A stretch of DNA of 32,481 nt from Solemya velesiana gill symbiont (GCF_002020805.1 NZ_MPRJ01000015.1:1-32481), one strand, 5' to 3'; numbered from the stretch's first letter, positions 16,907 to 24,633 are shown. The notes: generated by a model from the letters alone, not told the origin. Program-made: numbers and translations.

Positions 16907-17971
16907 TCAACGAACTTCACCCCCTCTGCAATCCGCTAACAACTGCCTCAACTGCTCCTGTCGCTGCTCATAGGGCAAATCAGCCAGACGCCGGCAGGCC
17001 GCGTAGAAGCCCCGGACATCCTGTTCTTGCTGCAGCAGGTGCATAAATGCCGGCACCCACTGCTCATAGGTTGCAATAGAGGCGAGGCGCGCATTGTTAA
17101 GCCCCCGGTTGAACCAGCGATCATAACCCTTGTAGCCGCCCCAGCGCTCCCGCAGTCCTTCGTAGCGCTGCTTCAGCTCCTCGAAGACCCGGGCCTTGTG
17201 CCTGCGCATCTCATCCTGGCCCAGCTCTAGTGCATAGAGTTGCCCCAGCCTGGCCCTTGTTCCCAGCAGCATCTCCACGAATGCCTTTTCCCGTTGCTGT
17301 CCCTTTCGCCATGACACCACCGCTTCATCCTCACCCCGTCTCAGCAGCCAACGCTCCACACCCAGCTGTTCCACCGTTGTGGCAAACGACTCGTTGAATG
17401 CGCTGTCATCTTTCACATAGATGAGTTGATGGGAGAGCTCATGGAATATCAGACCCGCCAGGCGGCTTTCCAGCCACTCGATCACCGTACTCGGCACGGG
17501 ATCATCAAACCAGCCCAGGGTGGAATAGGCAGGAATGGGCTCGATTGCCACATCCAGCCCCTCAAGGGCCAACTTGTCTGCATAAACCTTGACATCCGCC
17601 CAGTCGAAATATCCCCGGTAACTGGCACAGCCGATGAAGGGATAACACCAGGTTTTAGCCTCGATCGAAAACTCGGGTGCTGCCACCAGGCTCCAGACAA
17701 CTGCCTCGCGATTGAGATCTGCAAAATCGTGATAGCTTCCATTGTCCGGTAGCTGCAGCTCTTCCACAGCGAATGCCCTCATCGATCGCACCAGCAGCAG
17801 CCGGGCTTTCAGTTCCGGCGAAGTAGCCGGGTCCTTCAAGACCTCACCAATGGGACGGCTCTTGCCCATCAGGGATAAATGCCCGCCAATGGATTGGGCG
17901 TAGTAGCCCATGGTGGTGCATCCCTGGAGTATCAACAGAAGCAATAATGTCAGCGACAAACGACCGATCAT
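16907..17971 (-). CDS. Lipoprotein aminopeptidase-like zinc protease (PF10023 type)
   Basis: A 354-aa lipoprotein. The start MIGRLSLTLLLLLILQGCTT has a lipobox (LQGC), so the protein is anchored in the membrane facing the periplasm. The HELSHQ motif, an HExxH metal site, is followed 12 residues after its second His by NESFATTVE, whose Glu can be the third ligand (gluzincin pattern). Sequence and layout match the family named putative aminopeptidase (DUF2265). I start at ATG 17971, which has GGTGG upstream and gives a perfect lipoprotein signal; the longer frame to 18073 adds an N-terminus that overlaps the divergent cca start. Its physiological substrate is not known. Confidence 0.82.
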   Translation of the reverse strand: MIGRLSLTLLLLLILQGCTTMGYYAQSIGGHLSLMGKSRPIGEVLKDPATSPELKARLLLVRSMRAFAVEELQLPDNGSYHDFADLNREAVVWSLVAAPEFSIEAKTWCYPFIGCASYRGYFDWADVKVYADKLALEGLDVAIEPIPAYSTLGWFDDPVPSTVIEWLESRLAGLIFHELSHQLIYVKDDSAFNESFATTVEQLGVERWLLRRGEDEAVVSWRKGQQREKAFVEMLLGTRARLGQLYALELGQDEMRRHKARVFEELKQRYEGLRERWGGYKGYDRWFNRGLNNARLASIATYEQWVPAFMHLLQQEQDVRGFYAACRRLADLPYEQRQEQLRQLLADCRGGEVR

Positions 17972-18053
17972 AACCACCACACTAGCATAGATAGGTGTGG
18001 ATATTGTGCATCCGGTTACATAGAAAAGAACCTGTCGTGGATTATTTTGGCAA

Positions 18054-18069
18054 GGCATCTTAGGATGCC
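18054..18069 (+). promoter_or_regulatory. Small hairpin covering the cca ribosome-binding site
   Basis: GGCATC (18054-18059) pairs with GATGCC (18064-18069) around a 4-nt loop. The likely Shine-Dalgarno TTAGGA (18060-18065) sits in the loop and stem, seven bases before the ATG at 18073. Folding could dampen translation. Confidence 0.35.
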
Positions 18070-18072
18070 CCA

Positions 18073-19272
18073 ATGAAATGTTACCTGGTTGGCGGCGCTG
18101 TAAGAGACAAGCTTCTGGGCCTTCCTGCCGAAGAGCAGGACTGGCTGGTTACCGGCGCATCGGCAGCAGAACTGCTCGACAAGGGCTACCGGCAGGTGGG
18201 ACGTGATTTCCCGGTTTTTCTCCATCCCGAAACCTCCGAAGAGTATGCCCTGCCCAGAGGCACACCCAGCGAACCTGGTGAGCGCGCCGAGATTATCGCC
18301 GACCTGGTATGCAGGGACCTCACAATCAATGCCATGGCCCTGGACAGCGAGGGAAGGCTGATCGATCCCCTGGATGGCGAAAAGAACCTACAGGCGAGAG
18401 TCCTGCGCCACACGCCCGCGTTCACCGACGACCCTCTCCGGATTCTGCGCCTGGCACGTTTTGCGGCGCGCCTGCACAGGCTTGGATTCCGTGTTGCGGA
18501 TGAAACCTGTGAACTGATCCGCAGCATGGCAAAAGAGGGCATGCTGAAAGCCCTGGTCCCCGAGCGGGCCTGGTCAGAGATCGAACGGGCGCTTGCAGGA
18601 GAGCATCCGCGCATATTCTTCGAAACCCTGAAGGCCTGTCACGCCCTGCACGGCGTGTTGCCGGAGTTGGACCGCCTGTATGGTGTCCCACAACCCGAAC
18701 ACTATCACCCGGAAGTGGATACCGGGGTCCACACCATGATGGTCCTGGATCAGGCCTGTCGGCTAAGCCAGGAACCCCAGACTCGTTTTGCGGCGCTGAT
18801 GCACGACCTGGGCAAGGGCACCACACCACCAGAGCTGTGGCCCGGTCACATCGGCCATGAAGAGCGCAGTGTCTGGATGGTCACCGATCTCTGCGCCAGG
18901 CTACGCGTTCCCAACAGCTTTAGAGACCTGGCCGTGATGGCGGCGCGCTATCATACGAACTGCCACAGAGCACGTGAGCTCAAACCCTCCACCCTGGTCA
19001 GGATGCTCAAAGCACTGGATGCAATGCGCCGGCCGGAACGCTTTGAACAGTTCCTGCTAGCCTGTGAAGCGGATACCAGGGGACGAAAAGGGCTTGAAGA
19101 ACGCCCCTATCCCCAGGCCGATATGCTACGTTACCTGTTGCAAGAAATTGCCGGACTGGACCTGTCAGGCTTATACCGGGAAGGGAAAAGTGGAACAGAC
19201 CTGACCCATGACATCGACCGCGAACGTATCCGCACTGTAGATCGGGCAAAAAAACAGTGGCTTGACAGATGA
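18073..19272 (+). CDS. cca: CCA-adding tRNA nucleotidyltransferase (HD-domain type) with altered catalytic motifs
   Basis: The protein aligns along its length with bacterial multifunctional Cca: YLVGGAVRDKLLGLP at the start, GRDFPVFLHPETSEEYAL, RDLTINAMA, DPLRILRLARFAAR, HPEVDTGVHTMMVL and the HD-domain MHDLGKGTTPPELWPGHIGH. This enzyme repairs or builds the tRNA 3' CCA end. Three oddities are visible. The usual D-x-D metal pair after LLGLP (DRDW in E. coli) reads EEQDW, so the first Asp is Glu. The loop between EEYAL and RDLTINA is about ten residues shorter and lacks the ARTERK..GY..F pattern. The RRD motif reads CRD. These are substitutions in an otherwise intact 399-aa frame, so activity may be changed. 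It is overlapped by the kinase gene (ATGA) downstream. Confidence 0.85.
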   Translation: MKCYLVGGAVRDKLLGLPAEEQDWLVTGASAAELLDKGYRQVGRDFPVFLHPETSEEYALPRGTPSEPGERAEIIADLVCRDLTINAMALDSEGRLIDPLDGEKNLQARVLRHTPAFTDDPLRILRLARFAARLHRLGFRVADETCELIRSMAKEGMLKALVPERAWSEIERALAGEHPRIFFETLKACHALHGVLPELDRLYGVPQPEHYHPEVDTGVHTMMVLDQACRLSQEPQTRFAALMHDLGKGTTPPELWPGHIGHEERSVWMVTDLCARLRVPNSFRDLAVMAARYHTNCHRARELKPSTLVRMLKALDAMRRPERFEQFLLACEADTRGRKGLEERPYPQADMLRYLLQEIAGLDLSGLYREGKSGTDLTHDIDRERIRTVDRAKKQWLDR

Positions 19273-20381
19273 ACAGCGAAATCGGAATCAAGATACCGGG
19301 TTACCGGATCGAAAAACTGGTCGCCAAGAGCGGTATGGCCTCCGTCTATCTCGCCACCCAGTCATCCCTGGGGCGCCCTGTTGCACTGAAGGTGCTGACC
19401 GATCCGGAAACCCCCCAGTTTTTCGAACGCTTTTTCAATGAAGGCCGCTATGTTGCCAAGCTCAGCCACAACAACCTGGTTGCCATCTACGATATAGGCC
19501 AGGGTGAAGGTTTCTACTATATCGCCATGGAGTATCTCCCCGGCGGCAACCTCAAGACGAAGATCAACCAGGGCATCCGGCCGAAATCAGCCTTGAAACT
19601 GATCTCCCAGGTCGCGACATGTCTCAGCTATGTCCATAGCCAGGGGTTGGTACACCGCGATATCAAGCCATCAAACATTCTGTTCCGTTCCGATGGCTCA
19701 CCGGTGCTGACGGATTTCGGTATCGCCAAGCTGATGCAGACAGACAACGACCTCACCGTGACCGGCACGGTGATGGGCAGCCCCCACTACCTGAGCTCGG
19801 AGCTTGCCCAGGGCGAACGTAAACTCGATGGGCGTTCAGACATCTACAGCCTCGGCGTGATCCTCTACGAGATGCTGACCGGCAAAAAGCCCTATAGCGG
19901 CGAGAGCTACGCAGCAACATTGATGGCCCATATCCAGCAACCGGTCCCCACCCTCCCTGAGAAGTTCCACCAGTACCAGCCCCTGCTGGAAAAAATGATG
20001 GCGAAAGAGCCCGGCCAACGATTCCAGACCGGTGGCGAAGTGATGAAGGCGATTCAGGACCTCAGGGTGCAAACACGAAAAGAGCGGAAACAGGAGGAGA
20101 AGAAGAGGCACCACATCCAACAGACACCGCTCCTCACCCGCGAACGCGTTCTTCAAATAGCTCTAACCCTCGGCGTCCTGGTACTGGCTACGTGGCTATT
20201 CATGCCTAGTGGTGATCAAACCGTCAGCGATCAGCCACCCGCCATACAGCAACCACCAGTAGAGGCAACCGCCCCCGCAACTCAACCTGGAATACAGGCC
20301 GACACAAAACCGGCTGATGAAGCGGCCAGCCATCCCCCTTCACCGGACAACGGACAACGGACAACGGAAACAACAAGGTAA
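19269..20381 (+). CDS. Hanks-type Ser/Thr protein kinase with transmembrane segment; C-terminal domain frameshifted off
   Basis: The ATG overlaps the cca stop (ATGA), so translation is coupled. Kinase landmarks: a degenerate glycine loop LVAKSGMASVYLA (first Gly of G-x-G missing), VALKVL (ATP lysine), VHRDIKPSNIL (catalytic loop), LTDFGIAKL (metal loop), GSPHYLSSEL in place of the APE motif, and DIYSLGVILYEMLTG. The catalytic domain spans about residues 9-270, followed by a basic juxtamembrane stretch, one TM helix (about 297-313) and a Pro/Gln/Thr-rich linker. The frame then enters a (CGGACAA)3 repeat and stops at TAA 20379-20381. A further 115 codons in another frame (to 20731) look like the original C-terminal domain. 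The kinase domain itself is intact and should be expressed. Confidence 0.88.
   Translation: MNSEIGIKIPGYRIEKLVAKSGMASVYLATQSSLGRPVALKVLTDPETPQFFERFFNEGRYVAKLSHNNLVAIYDIGQGEGFYYIAMEYLPGGNLKTKINQGIRPKSALKLISQVATCLSYVHSQGLVHRDIKPSNILFRSDGSPVLTDFGIAKLMQTDNDLTVTGTVMGSPHYLSSELAQGERKLDGRSDIYSLGVILYEMLTGKKPYSGESYAATLMAHIQQPVPTLPEKFHQYQPLLEKMMAKEPGQRFQTGGEVMKAIQDLRVQTRKERKQEEKKRHHIQQTPLLTRERVLQIALTLGVLVLATWLFMPSGDQTVSDQPPAIQQPPVEATAPATQPGIQADTKPADEAASHPPSPDNGQRTTETTR
20344..20364. repeat. Heptanucleotide repeat (CGGACAA)x3 in the kinase linker
   Basis: Three perfect head-to-tail copies (20344-20350, 20351-20357, 20358-20364), followed by a partial CGGA. With one or four copies the kinase frame would join the downstream frame; with three it stops 15 bases later. 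The copy number therefore sets whether the C-terminal domain is made. Confidence 0.9.
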
Positions 20382-20731
20382 AGGGATTGCTGGAGAAGGC
20401 GAAACAGCGCCTTAAGAGCGAAAAACTCAGCTACCCCTCCGGGGACAGCGCAAAAGACTATTACCAACAGGCACTTGTCATTGCGCCCGACAACCCTGAA
20501 GCCCGCAAGGGTCTGCAACAGGTTGCAGACCGCTATGCCGCACTGGCAAGGCAAAGCCTGTCGAAGCAACGCAAAATGAAAGCCGAACGGTACATAACCC
20601 AGGGACTGGCGGTGGCACCTGGACATGAAGGATTGAAACTGCAGCGGGATTTGCGTAACGGCCGGCAACAGCAGAGCACTTCACCAAACAAGGTTGAGGA
20701 TATTTTCGATCGGCTGAATCCCGGCGATTGA
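20366..20731 (+). pseudogene. Out-of-frame C-terminal domain of the kinase (TPR-like)
   Basis: In the frame shifted relative to the kinase, the sequence reads GNNKVKGLLEKAKQRLKSEK and continues with AKDYYQQALVIAPDNPEA and ERYITQGLAVAPGHEG, then ends DIFDRLNPGD. The A-x-x-x-Y-x-x-A-L-x-x-x-P-x-N-x-x-A spacing resembles tetratricopeptide repeats, about two units. A periplasmic TPR-like domain after kinase, TM helix and linker is a common architecture. There is no start codon with a ribosome-binding site of its own (only TTG 20387), so it is best seen as the severed 3' part of the kinase gene rather than a separate gene. The stop is 16 bases from the convergent lipoprotein gene. Confidence 0.75.
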
Positions 20732-20747
20732 GCCACCAGGAAAATGA

Positions 20748-21451
20748 TCAGATTGGCAAAAATACCGCCGATGCCACCGACTGGATGACATTCTTTATAC
20801 GGCGATTGCTCTTTTCGGCCACGATTCGCGCAGTGCTGTCCTGCAGGGCGATGAGCTTGCCGAAGAGTCTTTCAAAACTGAGGTTCTTGACCGGCCCTGC
20901 CGTCTCGTTACCAACCAGAAACAAACTGCCTGCGGAATCCCTGTTTGTGTTCAACTTCCAAACCGCGATCTCGATATTTCGTGCGGCGTTATACAGTTTC
21001 TGGGGATCCAGCTCATCGGTCAGAAAGATCTGCTGCTTGCCGTTATAGGAGGCGACAATCATGCTGCGCAGACCTTCCACGAAGGCCAGCACCCGGTCGC
21101 CGGCATAAGCCTCATCGAACACCAGGCATATCGCATTGATCGAGCGTTTACCCTCCAACTCAGGGTATATTCCGGTCCTGCCAGGGCCGAAGACCCGACC
21201 AACCGCAGCCTCGACATGCTTATGACCAAACCTTCTCCACTCCCCGGGATTGCGCTTGTAGAGCTTTGTCATCAACGCCTGCAGCAACTCCATGGAAAAA
21301 CGCTGCTGGGCCTCGGCCACCAGGTCCACATCGCTCTTCGCCAGGTCCTGCACCTGGAATTCCCTGGCCTTGATGGATGAGTTGCCGTCATGCAACCGGC
21401 AAGCAGCCCCAGGCAGAGCATGGAAACAAGGAGAGACTTACAGACGTTCAC
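20748..21451 (-). pseudogene. Lipoprotein of unknown function, frameshifted just after the signal peptide
   Basis: GTG 21451 with AGGGA upstream starts a clear lipoprotein signal (..SLLVSMLCLGLLAGC), overlapping the methyltransferase 3' end by 14 bases. After GC-MTA the frame runs into unrelated sequence. The mature protein continues in another frame, from about 21380 to TAA-side 20748, as SSIKAREFQVQDLAKSDVDL, then MTKLYKRNPGEWRRFG, YNGKQQIFLTDELDPQKLY and a hydrophobic C-terminus. A one-base loss (or equivalent) around 21376-21388 explains the break. I do not recognise the family; the K-F/Y-L-x-D-E-L-x-P-Q-K-L-Y segment suggests a conserved envelope lipoprotein. Without correction, the only start for the mature part would be TTG 21395, giving a protein with no export signal. 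Confidence 0.7.
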
Positions 21452-22631
21452 GCTGATCCCTCATCTGAAAGCCGAGCAGTGACTCGTTGAACGCCTTGGT
21501 CAGGCCCAACATTTTGAAGCGCTCCCCCATCTCCGTGGGCAGGGTAAGGCGCTTGACCCCCTGCACCAGCTCCATGTGGTTGCGCACATCGTTGGGATCA
21601 GACTGGGCAACCAGTTGATCGAGGCCGCAGCTCATGAGGAAAAAGGCCTGGGAGGTATATCCCGAAACCGTAAAACCAGCTTCTGCAGCAGACCCGGCAA
21701 TGGCGCTGAAATCGACGTATGCGGTGATATCCTGCAACCCGGGATAGACAAAGGGATCAGGATGAGCGCGATGGCGGTAGTGACACATCAGCGTTCCCCG
21801 GTTCCGCTGGGGGTGGTAATACTCTGCGTGGTTGTATCCGTAATCAATCAGCAGCACAAGCCCTTCAGCAAGACGCTCCCCCAGTGCCTGTAGCCAGGAT
21901 ACGGCTCGCTGATTGATCTCGGACTCGTAGTCCTCACGATCCTGGCCGAGCCTTTCACACAAAGCCGCCACCGCCGATTCAATGCCAGGACTTTCGGTCG
22001 GCCCCCAACTGTCGGCAAAGCCCTCGCCCGCCAGGCCGACAAACTGCTCGAATACCGTACCCTGCTCAAGCCTGAATCGCTGCACCGGCATCGCATCCAA
22101 CAGTTCATTGGCAATCACCACGCCCCTGAAACCGGCATCAGGCAGATCCTCTATCCACGCCACCCTGGAGACCAGGCCCGGCACCCTGCTCTCGAGGGTC
22201 TCGCACTGGCGCTGCCGCAACTCCGGACTCACGTCCAGGATCAGGTAACGCTCCGGCAGGGCATCGAGGCGGGCCAGTTCTTCCAGCAGGTCTGCAGCCA
22301 GCGCACCCGAGCCGGCACCGATCTCCAGAAGCTCTCCCCCCCCCAGTCGCTTGAATACCTGCTCGCACTGCCGAGCCAGGCAGCGCCCGAAGAGGGGGGA
22401 GACCTCGGGTGCCGTGATAAAATCCCCCGCCTCGCCGAACTTGCGTGCACCACCTGTGTAGTAGCCAACCCAGGGGGCGTAGAGCGCCAGCTCCATGTAG
22501 CGATCGAAAGGGATCTTTCCGCCAGAGGCTTCGATTTCCGAACGGATCAGCGTAATCAGACGTTCACTCTGAATACGCGCATCTTCATCGGGTTCCGGCA
22601 AGCTGCCGGGACGGGTTAAATGATCAGACAT
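21438..22631 (-). CDS. Class I SAM-dependent methyltransferase, MidA/NDUFAF7 family
   Basis: A 397-aa protein. GGKIPFDRYMELALYAPWVG and GYYTGGARKFGEAGDFITAP are the family hallmark near the N-terminus, LLEIGAGSGALAADLL is the SAM-binding motif I, and VVIANELLDAMPV follows as motif II/III. Homologues methylate an arginine of a complex I subunit in mitochondria; the bacterial substrate is uncertain. I start at ATG 22631; a GTG at 22655 adds eight residues. A run of nine G (minus strand, 22335-22343) encodes Gly-Gly-Gly just before the SAM motif and is a potential slippage site, but the frame is intact here. The lipoprotein gene overlaps its 3' end, and the pteridine reductase is divergent. Confidence 0.88.
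   Translation of the reverse strand: MSDHLTRPGSLPEPDEDARIQSERLITLIRSEIEASGGKIPFDRYMELALYAPWVGYYTGGARKFGEAGDFITAPEVSPLFGRCLARQCEQVFKRLGGGELLEIGAGSGALAADLLEELARLDALPERYLILDVSPELRQRQCETLESRVPGLVSRVAWIEDLPDAGFRGVVIANELLDAMPVQRFRLEQGTVFEQFVGLAGEGFADSWGPTESPGIESAVAALCERLGQDREDYESEINQRAVSWLQALGERLAEGLVLLIDYGYNHAEYYHPQRNRGTLMCHYRHRAHPDPFVYPGLQDITAYVDFSAIAGSAAEAGFTVSGYTSQAFFLMSCGLDQLVAQSDPNDVRNHMELVQGVKRLTLPTEMGERFKMLGLTKAFNESLLGFQMRDQRERL
22335..22343. repeat. Nine-base C/G homopolymer inside the midA-like gene
   Basis: Nine consecutive C on the plus strand (G on the coding strand) within the sequence for Arg-Leu-Gly-Gly-Gly-Glu-Leu. A gain or loss of one base would truncate the protein early. Such tracts are common phase-variation substrates. 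Confidence 0.7.
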
Positions 22632-22703
22632 CAAGGGCCTGTTTTTCAAAAGCACAGTTTCAGTTTAGAGTTGTGGTTATCTTAACAAGTGTGGGATTCA
22701 GAC

Positions 22704-23459
22704 GTGACAGAAAATTTGGACGCCTTGAAAGGCAAGGTTGCCCTGGTTACCGGTGCCGCCCACCGCATCGGTGCAACTATCGCACGACGACTGCATGGAG
22801 CGGGCATGGACATCGGGCTGCACTACCGCAGCTCGGAGGCTGCCGCCCAGGCACTCAAGGAGGAACTCGAAGCCCGGCGCCCCGAGTCGGTAAAGCTGAT
22901 CCAGGCGGACCTGCATGACACTGGATCCCTGCCCCGCGTGATTGCAGAAATCGACGCCTGGCGAGGCCGCCTGGACCTCCTTGTCAACAACGCCTCCAGT
23001 TTTTATCCCACGCCCCTGGAATCGGTGGAAGAGTCACACTGGGACGATCTGATCGGCAGCAACCTCAAGGCACCGTTCTTCCTGGCCAAGGCGGCAGCCT
23101 CCCTGTTGAAGGCGAGCAAAGGCTGCGTCATCAACCTGGTGGATATCCATGCCGAGCGCCCGCTTTCGGGCTATCCCATCTACTCCATGGCCAAGGCCGG
23201 TAACGCCATGATGGTCAAAACCCTGGCCCGGGAACTGGGCCCGGATGTCCGGGTCAACGGGGTGGCTCCCGGCGCCATACTCTGGCCGGAAGAAGGGCTG
23301 GACGATGAGGCCAAGGAGACAATCCTCTCCCGCACCGCACTGAAACGACCCGGCAACCCGGAGGATATTGGTGGCACCGTACTGTTCCTGGCCCGGGAGG
23401 CGAATTACATCACCGGCCAGATCATCGCCGTGGATGGTGGGCGTTCGGTACAGCATTGA
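22704..23459 (+). CDS. Pteridine reductase-type short-chain dehydrogenase (FolM-like)
   Basis: A classical SDR of 251 residues. VALVTGAAHRIG has the T-G-x-x-x-R-I-G cofactor loop, with the Arg typical of NADPH-specific pteridine reductases; LLVNNASSFYPTP; the catalytic YSMAKAG; and VNGVAPGAILWPE. The R-I-G and N-A-S-S-F-Y motifs are those of PTR1/FolM enzymes, which reduce dihydrobiopterin or dihydromonapterin and dihydrofolate. The nearby folK and folB genes support a role in pterin/folate metabolism. I prefer GTG 22704 (GGGA upstream) over GTG 22689, which adds only five residues. A 6-bp tandem repeat CAGTTT lies upstream at 22655-22666. Convergent with folK across 199 bases of repeat-bearing DNA. 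Confidence 0.85.
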   Translation: MTENLDALKGKVALVTGAAHRIGATIARRLHGAGMDIGLHYRSSEAAAQALKEELEARRPESVKLIQADLHDTGSLPRVIAEIDAWRGRLDLLVNNASSFYPTPLESVEESHWDDLIGSNLKAPFFLAKAAASLLKASKGCVINLVDIHAERPLSGYPIYSMAKAGNAMMVKTLARELGPDVRVNGVAPGAILWPEEGLDDEAKETILSRTALKRPGNPEDIGGTVLFLAREANYITGQIIAVDGGRSVQH

Positions 23460-23470
23460 GAGAATCGAAG

Positions 23471-23484
23471 ACAAGAAACAAGAA
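23471..23484. repeat. 7-bp perfect tandem duplication after the pteridine reductase gene
   Basis: ACAAGAA occurs twice (23471-23477, 23478-23484), 12 bases after the stop codon. It is not in a gene, so it is neutral to reading frames, but it has the same unit length as the duplications in slt, the cyclase-like gene and the kinase gene. Confidence 0.75.
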
Positions 23485-23520
23485 CCTGTCCAGGAATATC
23501 CTCAACGGTTCCTATTCCAC

Positions 23521-23591
23521 GTCATTCCGGCGAATGCCGGAATCTATCTCCTGATGAGGTGGTTTTGGATTCCGGCATCCGCCGGAATGAC
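23521..23591. repeat. Intergenic palindromic repeat, GTCATTCCGGCGAATGCCGG type
   Basis: Two 24-base arms, each itself a palindrome (GTCATTCC..CCGGAATC at 23521-23544 and its inverted partner at 23568-23591), face each other. The core GTCATTCC-x-GGAAT is a widespread dispersed intergenic repeat. It sits between the convergent pteridine reductase and folK genes and could also act as a transcription terminator for both. It is a different family from the GTAGGAGC elements. Confidence 0.8.
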
Positions 23592-23658
23592 GGGGTTTAT
23601 TCACCCAAAAGTGTCGCTCCTAAGTGACAAATAACCAGTCGCAATTCAGGCCAACAGC

Positions 23659-24150
23659 CTATTTATACTCAAACTCCACGGGCCAGAGCTTTTGTCCTGA
23701 TGCATCAAAGGCCTGCCAGAGTTCGGCATAGGTCTTCTCTTCCACCGGGTGTCGTTCGTCGCCTGCCACTTCGGACAGGGGCTGAAGAACAAAGGCGTAT
23801 TTCAGGATCTCGTCCCGGGGCAGTTCCATCCCGCCGTCTGCCAGTACCTGGTCACCATAGGTCAACAGGTCGATATCCAGGGTTCTGGCAGCGAACTTAT
23901 CATCACCCCGCACTCTACCGAAATCGGACTCGATGCCCCTGAAAACCCCCATCAGATCGTCGATGGAGGATTCACTCTCCAGGCCAACGACGAGGTTATA
24001 GAAAGGATCGCCCTCGAACCCTACCGCCTCGCTTTCAAAAACCCGGGATATCACGAGGGGGCCAAAATGCCGATCCAAAGCCTGAAGTGCACCGCAAATA
24101 TTGGCTTCCCGATCGATATTGCTGCCGAGACTGAGCCAGATTCTGGGCAC
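23659..24150 (-). CDS. folK: 2-amino-4-hydroxy-6-hydroxymethyldihydropteridine pyrophosphokinase
   Basis: HPPK transfers pyrophosphate from ATP to 6-hydroxymethyl-dihydropterin in folate synthesis. The 163-aa protein has IWLSLGSNIDREANI at the start, SRVFESEAVGF, FYNLVVGLES, the signature FGRVRGDDKFAARTLDIDLL (catalytic and metal-binding residues R and DID) and LELPRDEILKYAFVLQPL-type C-terminal sequence (here MELPRDEILKYAFVLQPL). The GTG start at 24150 overlaps the folB stop in TAGTG, so the two are translationally coupled. Confidence 0.95.
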   Translation of the reverse strand: MPRIWLSLGSNIDREANICGALQALDRHFGPLVISRVFESEAVGFEGDPFYNLVVGLESESSIDDLMGVFRGIESDFGRVRGDDKFAARTLDIDLLTYGDQVLADGGMELPRDEILKYAFVLQPLSEVAGDERHPVEEKTYAELWQAFDASGQKLWPVEFEYK

Positions 24151-24503
24151 TAGCGCTCTCCCCGCTCGATAATGACACCGACGTCACGGGCACTGCTCAC
24201 CGCGCCGATTTTGTTCAGGGTCAGCCTGACCCAGGGTACATTGAACTCCTCGCGCACGATCTGGGCACATCGCTCCGCCAGGGTCTCCACCAACTGAAAA
24301 CTGCTCTCTTCCACAAAGGCGATAAGGCGTTTGGAGACCGCCTTGTAATCGAGGGTATCCTCGATACTGTCACTGGCGGCCGCTTTGCTGATATCCGCTC
24401 CCATCTCCAGGTCCAGCACCACGGTCTGCTTGATCTCCCGCTCCCAGTCGTAGATACCGATGACAGTCTCTATGCGCAGGCCCCGCAAAAAAACTATATC
24501 CAT
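24150..24503 (-). CDS. folB: Dihydroneopterin aldolase
   Basis: FolB converts dihydroneopterin to 6-hydroxymethyl-dihydropterin and glycolaldehyde; its product is FolK's substrate. The 117-aa protein starts MDIVFLRGLRIETVIGIYDW and contains LDYKAVSKRL, ETLAERCAQIV with the active-site Glu, and the C-terminal VRLTLNKIGAVSSARDVGV, where the conserved Lys precedes the strand. Size and order match the family exactly. The frame is open for another 59 codons upstream, but that part is non-conserved; ATG 24503 gives the expected N-terminus. Stop overlaps the folK start. Divergent from plsY, with the decayed GDCC-type gene in between. Confidence 0.95.
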   Translation of the reverse strand: MDIVFLRGLRIETVIGIYDWEREIKQTVVLDLEMGADISKAAASDSIEDTLDYKAVSKRLIAFVEESSFQLVETLAERCAQIVREEFNVPWVRLTLNKIGAVSSARDVGVIIERGER

Positions 24504-24633
24504 AAAAAAGGAATTCCAAATTGATTCGAAGTGTGGGCGACATAGTAAAGCAGTGTTCACCTTTCGCAAACCACCTTGACCCTGGCGACCGCCAGGGATC
24601 AGAATACTGGTACCTACAGAGAGGAATCCTGTT

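Noticed and set aside
15880-16920. 346-codon frame opposite the NDUFA9-like gene
   Set aside because: Antisense shadow; the plus-strand gene has a proper start, ribosome-binding site and Rossmann motif.
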